From the NCBI RefSeq assembly GCF_900091955.1, contig NZ_FMDF01000112.1, positions 1 to 39,883 of the forward strand: a stretch of DNA of 39,883 nucleotides, read 5' to 3'. Source of the stretch: Streptomyces sp. Ncost-T10-10d (GTDB lineage Bacteria > Actinomycetota > Actinomycetes > Streptomycetales > Streptomycetaceae). The number at the start of each line of letters is the position of its first letter. Position 1 is the stretch's first letter. Made by a program: the position numbers and the translations under genes. A model generated the notes under the pieces. The model was not told the origin of the DNA, made no database searches, and was given only the letters and a program-made list of their open reading frames with translations. Of the stretch, positions 22,667-29,701 are shown one piece after another.

Positions 22667-22827
22667 AGGCACCCCCAAGCTGCCTCTGCTGCTGGGCCAC
22701 CCCCGGCCCGCCGAAGGGTCGCAACGGCGCGGGTACGGCCGCCCGGATCGGGGAGATGGACCGCAGTCCCACGGCCGCCGCCGTGTTTCGACTGCAACCC
22801 GCCCCGGGCGCCGTACCCGACTGTCTC

Positions 22828-22876
22828 GTACCCCTGAATCAGCACCGGCCCCCACCGGTGCTGTGCATCAGGGTAC
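22828..22876. repeat. 49-nt imperfect hairpin in a divergent gap
   Basis: Inner arms AGCACCGG (22841-22848) and CCGGTGCT (22855-22862) around CCCCCA; outer arms GTACCCCTGA (22828-22837) and TCAGGGTAC (22868-22876) with one bulged C. It lies between the divergent LuxR and GNAT genes, where a terminator is not expected. It could be an operator or the leader hairpin of the LuxR gene. Confidence 0.55.
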
Positions 22877-22942
22877 GGCCGGGGCGCCGGGGCGGAAGGC
22901 AATTCGCAGAACTGACAGGCTCTGCTCCGTAGGCTGTGTTAC

Positions 22943-23386
22943 ATGTTCCGTCTTGAGACAGAAGTGGACAGAGGGCGGCGCACCCTGCTCAGCCGGCGAC
23001 TGCGCGACGACAACACAGCCGGCTCCCCTGAGCTCCGCGTGCTGCGCACCGACCCCGCCGGGCAGGAACTCCCCCTGGAAGTGTGGCTGCTGGACGAGCT
23101 GGGCGCCGTCGCCGGTGGCCTGACCGGCCGCACCTGGGCGTACTGGCTTCATGTGGACCAGCTCTGGGTCGACGCCCGCCACCGCGGCTGCGGCCTCGGC
23201 TCACGGCTGCTCGCCGAGGCGGAACGAGTGGCCGGGGCCGACCGGGCCTGCACCCGCTCCCGGCTGGAGACCTGGGGTTTCCAGGCTCCGGACTTCTACC
23301 GGAAGCGGGGCTACGAGGTGTGCGGGCGGGTCGAGAACTACCCGCCCGGAGTCACCGAATTCATCCTGACCAAGAACCTCAGCTGA
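22943..23386 (+). CDS. GNAT-family N-acetyltransferase
   Basis: A 147-residue cytoplasmic acetyltransferase. The acetyl-CoA-binding motif A is QLWVDARHRGCGLGSRLLAEAE (R-x-x-G-x-G at RGCGLG), followed by motif B LETWGFQAPDFYRKRGYEVCGR. Acceptor substrate unknown. ATG 22943 comes 7 nt after TAGGCT, a plausible -10, so the transcript may be leaderless. The 3' end overlaps galK on the other strand by 8 nt (convergent), leaving no room for a terminator. Length is normal for the family. Confidence 0.9.
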   Translation: MFRLETEVDRGRRTLLSRRLRDDNTAGSPELRVLRTDPAGQELPLEVWLLDELGAVAGGLTGRTWAYWLHVDQLWVDARHRGCGLGSRLLAEAERVAGADRACTRSRLETWGFQAPDFYRKRGYEVCGRVENYPPGVTEFILTKNLS

Positions 23387-24545
23387 GGCGTCGGGCCCCC
23401 GTCGAAGGAACGGCGGGGAAGATCCGCGGCGCCGCGTACCCCGCCGAAGCGAAGGCCTCCAGCACGGACTTGGCGACCGTGTCCGCCTGCGCCTCGTCCA
23501 CCAGCACGATCGCCGAGCCGCCGAAGCCACCGCCGGTCATCCGGGCACCGAGCGCCCCGGCCTCGCCCGCCGCCGACACCACCAGGTCCAACTCCGGGCA
23601 GGAGACCCGCAGATCGTCGCGGAGCGAGACGTGCCCCGCGTCGAGGACCGGGCCCGCGCCCCGCACATCGCCCGCGTCGAGCAGCGCGATGACCTGTTCC
23701 ACCCGCTCGTTGTCGCTGACCACATGGCGTACGTAACGCACCACGGACTCGTCGACCCCTGCCTCGGCCAGGGTGTCCAGAGCCGCGCCGAGACCCTCGT
23801 ACGGCAGCTCGCGCAGCGTTCGCAGGCCGAGCGCGGCGGCCCCCGCCTCGCAGCCGGCCCGCCGCTCGGCGTACGCGCCGTCGCCGAGTTCGTGCTTGAC
23901 CCGGGTGTCCACGACCAGCAGCCGCAGCCCGTGGGCGGCCAGGTCGAAGGGGACCTGGCGCTGGGTGAGGTCGCGGGTGTCGAGGTACAGCGCGTGGCCC
24001 TCGGTGCAGCAGGCGGATGCCATCTGGTCCATGACCCCGCACGGCACGCCGACGAACGCGTTCTCGGCGCGCTGGCCGATGACCGCCAGCTCCGAGGCGG
24101 AGAGCCCGAGTTCGAAGAGGTCGTTCAGAGCCAGCGCGGTGACGACTTCGAGGGCCGCGGAGGAGGAGAGCCCGGCGCCGGTGGGAACGGTGGAGGCCAG
24201 CTGTATGTCCGCCCCGGTGACCGGGTGACCGGCCTCCCGCAGCGCCCAGACGACTCCGGCCGGGTACGCCGCCCAGCCGTGCCCCTGGTGCGGGGCCAGC
24301 TCGTCGACCCGGAGCCGGACGACACCGCCCGGTACATCGGCCGAGTGGAGCCGCAGCTCGCCGTCGGCGCGGCGGGCGACGGCGGCCCGCGCGGTGTGCG
24401 GCAGCGCGAGCGGCATCACGAAGCCGTCGTTGAAGTCGGTGTACTCGCCGATCAGATTCACTCGGCCGGGTGCCGCCCAGACCCCTTCGGGGGCACTTCC
24501 GTACAGCTCGGTGAAGGCGGCGGTCAGCTCACTGTTCTCGGTCAT
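23379..24545 (-). CDS. galK: Galactokinase
   Basis: A 388-residue GHMP kinase. It phosphorylates alpha-D-galactose at C1, the first committed step of the Leloir pathway. The galactose signature GRVNLIGEYTDFNDGFVMP is at about 28-46, the phosphate-binding motif PTGAGLSSSAALEV at about 120-133 and the third GHMP motif GARMTGGGFGGSAIV near residue 340. ATG 24545 overlaps the galE stop (ATGA), so it is the last gene of galT-galE-galK and translationally coupled. All key motifs are intact. Confidence 0.97.
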   Translation of the reverse strand: MTENSELTAAFTELYGSAPEGVWAAPGRVNLIGEYTDFNDGFVMPLALPHTARAAVARRADGELRLHSADVPGGVVRLRVDELAPHQGHGWAAYPAGVVWALREAGHPVTGADIQLASTVPTGAGLSSSAALEVVTALALNDLFELGLSASELAVIGQRAENAFVGVPCGVMDQMASACCTEGHALYLDTRDLTQRQVPFDLAAHGLRLLVVDTRVKHELGDGAYAERRAGCEAGAAALGLRTLRELPYEGLGAALDTLAEAGVDESVVRYVRHVVSDNERVEQVIALLDAGDVRGAGPVLDAGHVSLRDDLRVSCPELDLVVSAAGEAGALGARMTGGGFGGSAIVLVDEAQADTVAKSVLEAFASAGYAAPRIFPAVPSTGARRLS

Positions 24546-25522
24546 GGGGTGGTGGGCTCCTCTCGGCGGGCGAACGTCCAGGCGTCGGAGACGATTCCGG
24601 TCAGGTCCGCCCGCGACGGCGTCCAGCCGAGCCGCTCCCTGGCGGTGGTGGCGGAGGCGACCAGCACGGCGGGGTCACCGGCGCGACGCGGGGCCGCGGT
24701 CTCGGGGACCGGGTGGCCGGTGACCTCGCGGACGGTCTCGATGACCTCGCGCACCGAGAAGCCGTTGCCGTTGCCGAGGTTGCAGATCAGGTGCTCGCCC
24801 GCGGTTGCCGCGTCCAGGGCCAGCAGGTGGGCCTCGGCGAGATCGGCGACATGGATGTAGTCGCGGACGCAGGTGCCGTCGGGGGTCGGGTAGTCGTCGC
24901 CGTACACGGAGATCGACTCGCGCTGTCCGAGGGCGACCTGGAGGACCAGCGGGATGAGGTGCGACTCGGGGCTGTGCCGTTCCCCGCAACTTCCGTATGC
25001 CCCGGCCACGTTGAAGTAGCGCAGCGAGACGGCGGCCAGTCCGTGCGCGGCCGCCTCACCGGTGATCATGTGGTCGACGGCGAGCTTGGTGGCACCGTAG
25101 GGGTTGGTGGGCGCGGTCGCGTCGGACTCCGTGATGGGGGTGGTGACCGGTTCGCCATAGGTCGCGGCGGTGGAGGAGAAGACCAGGGTCCGCACCCCGG
25201 CGTCCCGCATCGCGGCGAGCAGCGCCACGGAGCCGCCGACGTTGTTCACCCAGTACTTCTCCGGGTCCACGACGGACTCGCCGACCTGCGAGTACGCGGC
25301 GAAGTGCAGCACCCCGTCGTAGGAGGGGTCCAGCCACTTCGCCGCGTCCTGGATGCGGCCCTCGATGAACTCGGCCCCGGCCGGGACGCCCTCCCGGAAC
25401 CCGGTCGAGAGGTCGTCGAGGACGGTGACCGCGTGACCGGCCTCCAGAAGATGCGCGGCAACCACGCTGCCGACATATCCCGCGCCACCGGTGACCAGGT
25501 ACTTCTTCTGGGGCTTGCTCAC
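24542..25522 (-). CDS. galE: UDP-glucose 4-epimerase
   Basis: A 326-residue short-chain dehydrogenase-type enzyme. It interconverts UDP-galactose and UDP-glucose with bound NAD. The NAD motif GGAGYVGS is at about 11-18, the catalytic Ser/Thr lies in VFSSTAATYG, and the catalytic Tyr-Lys pair is in NPYGATK, with SLRYFNVAGA downstream. GTG 25522 overlaps the galT stop (GTGA), and the galE stop overlaps galK (ATGA). The frame is open far upstream (to 26161) but that part is antisense-like shadow inside galT. Published S. lividans work reports an extra internal promoter before galE; none is obvious here. Confidence 0.96.
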   Translation of the reverse strand: MSKPQKKYLVTGGAGYVGSVVAAHLLEAGHAVTVLDDLSTGFREGVPAGAEFIEGRIQDAAKWLDPSYDGVLHFAAYSQVGESVVDPEKYWVNNVGGSVALLAAMRDAGVRTLVFSSTAATYGEPVTTPITESDATAPTNPYGATKLAVDHMITGEAAAHGLAAVSLRYFNVAGAYGSCGERHSPESHLIPLVLQVALGQRESISVYGDDYPTPDGTCVRDYIHVADLAEAHLLALDAATAGEHLICNLGNGNGFSVREVIETVREVTGHPVPETAAPRRAGDPAVLVASATTARERLGWTPSRADLTGIVSDAWTFARREEPTTP

Positions 25523-26562
25523 TCGCTCGCTACCTCTCGCAGTCGCTGGGCCGCGGCCTCCGGCGGCACATCGTTGATGAACACGCTCATGCCGGATTCG
25601 GAACCCGCGAGGAACTTCAGCTTGCCGGAGGTGCGTCGGATGGTGAAAAGCTCCAGATGGAGCCCGAAGTCCTGCCGTCCCGGGACACCGAACGGTGCCT
25701 GATGCCAGGCCGAGATGTACGGGGTCGGCGGCTCGCCGGGGCCGAAGATCCGGTCGAATCGTCTCAAGAGTTCCAGATAGATCTGTGGGAACTCTGTGCG
25801 CGCGGCCTCGTCGAGTTCCCTCAGATCGGGGACGCGGCGGCGGGGGTGGAGGTGGATCTCGTACGGCCAGTGCGCCGCGTACGGCACGAAGGCGACCCAG
25901 TGCTCGCCGCTGATGACGATCCGCGAGCCGTTCTTCTCCTCGCGGGCCACGACGTCGTCGAAGAGGTTGCGGCCGGTCTCGGCGCGGTGGGCCTCCGTCG
26001 AGCGGAGCATCAGCTCGGTACGCGGGGTGACGAAGGGGTAGCCGTAGATCTGCCCGTGCGGATGGCCGAGCGTGACGCCGATCTCGGCGCCCCGGTTCTC
26101 GAAGCAGAACACCTGCTTGACCTGCGGAAGCTCGGCGAGTTCGGCGGTGCGGTCGGTCCATGCCTCCAGGACCAGGGCGGCCTGGTCCTCGGTGAGGTCC
26201 GCGAACGACGCGTCGTGGTCGGAGGTGAAGCAGACGACCTCGCAGCGGCCGGAGTCACCGGCGAGCGAGGGGAAGCGGTTCTCGAAGACGGCGACGTCGT
26301 AGTCCGCCTCGGGGATCTCGCTCAGCCGGCCGTCCCTCGAGGGGCAGAGCGGGCACTCGTCGGCCGGCGGATGGTAGATGCGGCCCTGGCGGTGCGAGGC
26401 GATGGCGACGCTGTCGCCGAGGAACGGGTCACGGCGGATCTCGGACGAGGTCGAGACGGCGTCGAGGGGCCGCCGGTCGACGGCGCCGCGCACGACATCG
26501 TCACGACTGTCGTAGTAGAGCAGCTCCCGGCCGTCGGCGAGCGTCGTAACCGTCTTCTTCAC
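25519..26562 (-). CDS. galT: Galactose-1-phosphate uridylyltransferase
   Basis: A 347-residue enzyme of the HIT superfamily. It exchanges UMP between UDP-glucose and galactose-1-phosphate. The zinc-site motif is ECPLCPS at about 66-72 and the active site is LGHPHGQIYGYPF, with the nucleophilic His in HPHGQ; the second zinc-binding region is HWPYEIHLHPRR. GTG 26562 has GGAGG six bases upstream; a longer frame to 26655 crosses the promoter and is rejected. It is the first gene of the gal operon, divergent from the symporter across a 224-nt AT-rich gap. Confidence 0.96.
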   Translation of the reverse strand: MKKTVTTLADGRELLYYDSRDDVVRGAVDRRPLDAVSTSSEIRRDPFLGDSVAIASHRQGRIYHPPADECPLCPSRDGRLSEIPEADYDVAVFENRFPSLAGDSGRCEVVCFTSDHDASFADLTEDQAALVLEAWTDRTAELAELPQVKQVFCFENRGAEIGVTLGHPHGQIYGYPFVTPRTELMLRSTEAHRAETGRNLFDDVVAREEKNGSRIVISGEHWVAFVPYAAHWPYEIHLHPRRRVPDLRELDEAARTEFPQIYLELLRRFDRIFGPGEPPTPYISAWHQAPFGVPGRQDFGLHLELFTIRRTSGKLKFLAGSESGMSVFINDVPPEAAAQRLREVASE

Positions 26563-26570
26563 CAGGTTCC

Positions 26571-26704
26571 TCCAAACATAACCAAACACAATGAACCACA
26601 ACTCAACAGGTGCGTCAATGACACCGACGAGGCCTGTGTGAGCGGGATCTCTCACGCTCGCTGCCCGGATTTATCGGCCGAACGATCACAATCAAACAAA
26701 GAAC
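26571..26704. promoter_or_regulatory. DeoR-like direct repeats in the gal control region
   Basis: On the minus strand, TGTTTGG-type heptamers occur twice in tandem near galT (26571-26592), and a TGTTTGATTGTG motif lies at about 26688-26699. Such T/G-rich direct repeats resemble sites of DeoR-family sugar regulators, and the S. lividans galP1 operator was described as a series of repeats. No matching regulator gene is in the window. Confidence 0.45.
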
Positions 26705-26714
26705 CCCAGAAAAC

Positions 26715-26733
26715 GTGTTCAGTTTTTGAACAC
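26715..26733. promoter_or_regulatory. Palindromic operator GTGTTCA-N5-TGAACAC over the symporter promoter
   Basis: Perfect 7-bp arms around GTTTT. It covers the expected -35 position for a TAGTTT -10 at 26741-26746, with a start near 26753, so a bound repressor would block the symporter promoter. The regulator is unknown. Confidence 0.6.
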
Positions 26734-26786
26734 AAGAGCGTAGTTTCCTTCGAGTTCAGTTCGCGCAACGAAGCGAGTACCCCCAC

Positions 26787-28457
26787 ATGCACTACCTGGC
26801 CGAAGGGCTTCGGCTCCCCACGAACGGGCTCGACTACACGATCCTGGCGATCTACTTCGTCGTCGTCCTCGGCATAGGTTTTGCCGCACGGGCGAGCGTG
26901 CGGACGAGCCTCGACTTCTTTCTCTCCGGGCGGTCACTCCCCGCCTGGGTGACCGGGCTCGCCTTCGTCGCGGCCAACCTCGGTGCCACCGAGATCCTCG
27001 GCATGGCGGCGACCGGCGCGCAGTACGGTGTCGCGGTCGTGCACTGGTACTGGATCGGCGCCATCCCGGCCATGGTCTTCCTGGGCCTGGTGATGATGCC
27101 GTTCTACTACCGGTCGAAGGTCCGGTCCGTACCGGAGTTCCTGCTCCAGCGCTTCGACAAGTCGGCGCACCTGCTGAGCTCCGTGCTCTTCGCCTTCGCG
27201 GCCATCCTGATCGCGGGCGTCAACCTCTACGCGCTGTCGATCGTCGTCGAGGCGCTGCTCGGCTGGCCGCAGTGGGTCGCCATCGTGGTCGCGGGCCTCT
27301 TCGTCCTGGTCTACATCACCATCGGTGGTCTCTCCTCGGCGATCTACAACGAGGTGCTGCAGTTCTTCGTCATCCTCGCCGCGCTGATCCCGCTGACCCT
27401 GCTGGGTCTCAAGCGCGTCGGCGGCTGGGACGGTCTGACCGGTTCGCTGGAGAAGAGCCACGGCTCCGACTTCCTCTCCGCCTGGGGCGGCACCGGCATC
27501 GGTGACGCCAACCCGCTCGGCGCCAACTGGCTGACGATCATCCTCGGCCTCGGCTTCGTCCTCTCCTTCGGCTACTGGACGACGAACTTCGCCGAGGTGC
27601 AGCGCGCCCTGTCCGCGAAGAACCTCTCCGCCGCCCAGCGCACCCCCCTGATCGCCGCGTTCCCGAAGATCTTCATCGTCTTCCTCGTGATGATCCCGGG
27701 CCTGGTGGCCGCCGTTGTCGTACCGAAGATCGGCACCCCCGGCTCCGACCTCACCTACAACGACGCGATCCCGCTGCTGATGCAGGAACTGCTGCCCAAC
27801 GGTGTGCTCGGCATCGCGGTGACCGGTCTGCTGGCCGCGTTCATGGCCGGCATGGCGGCGAACGTGTCGTCGTTCAACACGGTGTTCACGACCGACATCT
27901 GGGCGCGGTACGTGAAGAAGGACCAGCCGGACGCGTACTACCTGCGCTTCGGCCGGCTGATCACGGCGATCGGGGTGCTGGCCTCCATCGGCACGGCCTT
28001 CATCGCCGCCAGCTTCTCCAACATCATGAGCTACCTCCAGACGCTGTTCTCCTTCTTCAACGTCCCGATGTTCGTGGTCTTCATCATCGGCATGTTCTGG
28101 AAGCGGGCCTCGATGAAGTCCGGTGTCTGGGGTCTGGTCGCGGGCACCACCGCCGCGATGGTCAACTACTTCGTGATCTACAAGCAGGGGATCATCGACA
28201 TCCCCACCGACCAGGGCGCCAACTTCGTCTCCGCGATCGTCGGTTTTGTCGCCGGTGCGGTGGTCATGGTCGCCGTCACGCTCTTCACGGCCCCGAAGCC
28301 CGAGGCCGAACTGGCCGGTCTGGTCTACGGAACCGAGTCCCCGGACGCCGAGGAGGCACCGGCCGAGGGCGACAGCGCCTGGTACCGCAAGCCTGCCCTG
28401 CTGGGCTGGGGCGCGATCGTCCTCGCCGCCCTGTGCTACGTCCCCTACTCGTTCTGA
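26787..28457 (+). CDS. Sodium:solute symporter (SSS family), probable sugar uptake
   Basis: A 556-residue membrane protein with about 14 hydrophobic helices. The first is YTILAIYFVVVLGIGFAA, followed by SSS hallmarks such as DFFLSGRSLPAWVTGLAFVAANLGATEILGMAATGAQYG and GLLAAFMAGMAANVSSFNTVFTTDIW (sodium-site helix 8 region with Ser-Ser). It resembles the sodium/galactose carriers (vSGLT-like) and lies divergent from the gal operon, so galactose or a related sugar is the likely cargo; that is inference. ATG 26787 has only a weak ribosome site. A possible promoter with an overlapping palindrome lies at 26715-26746. The small membrane gene 15 nt downstream is co-transcribed. Confidence 0.92.
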   Translation: MHYLAEGLRLPTNGLDYTILAIYFVVVLGIGFAARASVRTSLDFFLSGRSLPAWVTGLAFVAANLGATEILGMAATGAQYGVAVVHWYWIGAIPAMVFLGLVMMPFYYRSKVRSVPEFLLQRFDKSAHLLSSVLFAFAAILIAGVNLYALSIVVEALLGWPQWVAIVVAGLFVLVYITIGGLSSAIYNEVLQFFVILAALIPLTLLGLKRVGGWDGLTGSLEKSHGSDFLSAWGGTGIGDANPLGANWLTIILGLGFVLSFGYWTTNFAEVQRALSAKNLSAAQRTPLIAAFPKIFIVFLVMIPGLVAAVVVPKIGTPGSDLTYNDAIPLLMQELLPNGVLGIAVTGLLAAFMAGMAANVSSFNTVFTTDIWARYVKKDQPDAYYLRFGRLITAIGVLASIGTAFIAASFSNIMSYLQTLFSFFNVPMFVVFIIGMFWKRASMKSGVWGLVAGTTAAMVNYFVIYKQGIIDIPTDQGANFVSAIVGFVAGAVVMVAVTLFTAPKPEAELAGLVYGTESPDAEEAPAEGDSAWYRKPALLGWGAIVLAALCYVPYSF

Positions 28458-28472
28458 TCGGAGGAACTCACC

Positions 28473-28760
28473 ATGTCCGACCTGCACAAGGAAGTCTCCG
28501 AACTGGAGCAGAAGTCCGCGACCGCGGCCCGTCTCTTCGACATCCGGCGGATCATCGGCGGCCTCTTCGTGGTCTACGGCGTGATCGTCACCATCGCCGG
28601 GATCAACCCGTCCGACGCGGACCTGAAGAAGGCCCAGGGCGTCCACATCAATCTGTGGACCGGCCTGGCCATGCTGGTCCTCGGGCTGTTCTTCCTCATC
28701 TGGCTGAAGCTGCGCCCGGCCGAGGTGCCGGCCGACGGCCCGGACCCTGCGGACGGCTGA
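28473..28760 (+). CDS. Small membrane protein paired with the symporter
   Basis: A 95-residue protein. An N-terminal amphipathic helix (MSDLHKEVSELEQKSATAARLFD) is followed by two membrane helices (about 28-45, GLFVVYGVIVTIAGI; about 61-80, LWTGLAMLVLGLFFLIWLKL) joined by a polar loop, then an acidic tail. ATG 28473 has GGAGG upstream and lies 15 nt after the symporter stop. It looks like a small accessory subunit of the carrier, as seen beside several SSS transporters, but I know no proven function. Confidence 0.8.
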   Translation: MSDLHKEVSELEQKSATAARLFDIRRIIGGLFVVYGVIVTIAGINPSDADLKKAQGVHINLWTGLAMLVLGLFFLIWLKLRPAEVPADGPDPADG

Positions 28761-28773
28761 CGCAGCGCATTCA

Positions 28774-28815
28774 GCAGGGGCCCGGCGGCGTCACCCGATG
28801 CCGTCGGGCCCCTGC
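28774..28815. terminator. Bidirectional terminator overlapping the LuxR gene 3' end
   Basis: 16-nt arms GCAGGGGCCCGGCGGC (28774-28789) and GCCGTCGGGCCCCTGC (28800-28815) with one mismatch. The 10-nt loop holds the TGA of the minus-strand LuxR gene (28791-28793), and the right arm encodes its last residues. It serves two convergent genes. Confidence 0.85.
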
Positions 28816-29486
28816 TTGTCCAGCGGCGCCGCCCGGTCCAGCAGCCCCGTGCGGGCCGCGAGCGCCGCGGCCTCCAGCCGGGAGCCGACGCCCAGCTTCA
28901 TCAGCACCCGCTGCACATGGGTACGCGCGGTGCTCGACGCGATCCGCATCCCGGCCGCGATCAGCCGGGTGTCCTCGCCCTCGGCGACCCGGATCAGGAC
29001 CTCGACCTCGCGCGGGGTGAGCATCTGCAATAGCCGCTGCCCCTCGTCGTCCGGCGCCGCGACCGGATTGAGCAGCTCGGCGAAGGCGCCCTGGAGCAGT
29101 TGCGGCGCCACCGCGGCCTCTCCGGCTCGCGCCTTGACCATCGCCCGTTCGACACCCTCCATGCGTTCGTCGTGCCGGACATATCCCGCGGCGCCTGCCG
29201 CGAAAGCCGCCGCGATCCCGCGCGGGCTGGGCACGGGCCCGAGCACCACCACGGCCACCTGAGGGCGCTCGCGCCGAATTCGTACGATCGGGTCGAAGGC
29301 GCCGGGTTCGGCAGGTACCGCGGTGCCGAACAGGCAGACCTCCGGAGCCCTGCTGACCACCAGCTCCGCCGCCCCCGAAGTCGGCGCGGCCGCGGCGAGC
29401 ACCCGGTGGCCCCGCAGTTTCAACGCCGAGGCGAGCGCCTCGGCGAGCAGTCGGTGATCATCGACCACCATGAGCCGCACGCCCAT
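28791..29486 (-). CDS. LuxR-family regulator with a degenerate receiver domain
   Basis: A 231-residue protein. The receiver fold begins GVRLMVVDDHRLLAEAL, but the usual phospho-acceptor aspartate near residue 54 is replaced in EVCLFGTAVP, where DVVLMD would be expected, so it cannot be phosphorylated in the normal way. The C-terminal GerE/LuxR helix-turn-helix is complete (LTPREVEVLIRVAEGEDTRLIA, ASSTARTHVQRVLMKLGVGSR). I chose ATG 29486 after GGGGGTGGG; ATG 29501 is possible. No kinase gene is adjacent. It could be controlled by ligand binding or expression level rather than phosphorylation. Confidence 0.87.
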   Translation of the reverse strand: MGVRLMVVDDHRLLAEALASALKLRGHRVLAAAAPTSGAAELVVSRAPEVCLFGTAVPAEPGAFDPIVRIRRERPQVAVVVLGPVPSPRGIAAAFAAGAAGYVRHDERMEGVERAMVKARAGEAAVAPQLLQGAFAELLNPVAAPDDEGQRLLQMLTPREVEVLIRVAEGEDTRLIAAGMRIASSTARTHVQRVLMKLGVGSRLEAAALAARTGLLDRAAPLDKQGPDGIG

Positions 29487-29643
29487 CGAGCCCACCCCCA
29501 TAGCACCGGCACCAGGCCCCCCGGCCCGCCCTGACCCGGCAAGCTACACGCTTGTTCGACGTTCCGGACCCCTTACCCGGCAGAAGACCCCCGGAGTGTC
29601 GGATTATGTGCCATTCAAGGCTGCTCGGCAGGCGGAAAACGAT

Positions 29644-29679
29644 CGGCCCTGCCGGTCGAATGATCGACCGGCAGGGCCG
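29644..29679. terminator. Strong terminator hairpin after the first PQQ-propeller gene
   Basis: Perfect 16-bp arms CGGCCCTGCCGGTCGA (29644-29659) and TCGACCGGCAGGGCCG (29664-29679) around ATGA, 22 nt beyond the stop at 29702 (minus direction). It ends the three-gene PQQ series. Confidence 0.88.
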
Positions 29680-29701
29680 GGTCACAGGTACTGCGTACGG
29701 A

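Noticed and set aside
21877..22902. A 341-residue reading of the LuxR gene with start at 22902
   Set aside because: Its first 90 or so residues come from non-coding sequence and the frame misses the conserved receiver start, which is present in the adjacent frame. A frameshift explains the data better.
24542..26161. A 539-residue galE reading
   Set aside because: The extra N-terminus lies inside galT in another frame. GTG 25522, overlapping the galT stop, gives the normal 326-residue enzyme.
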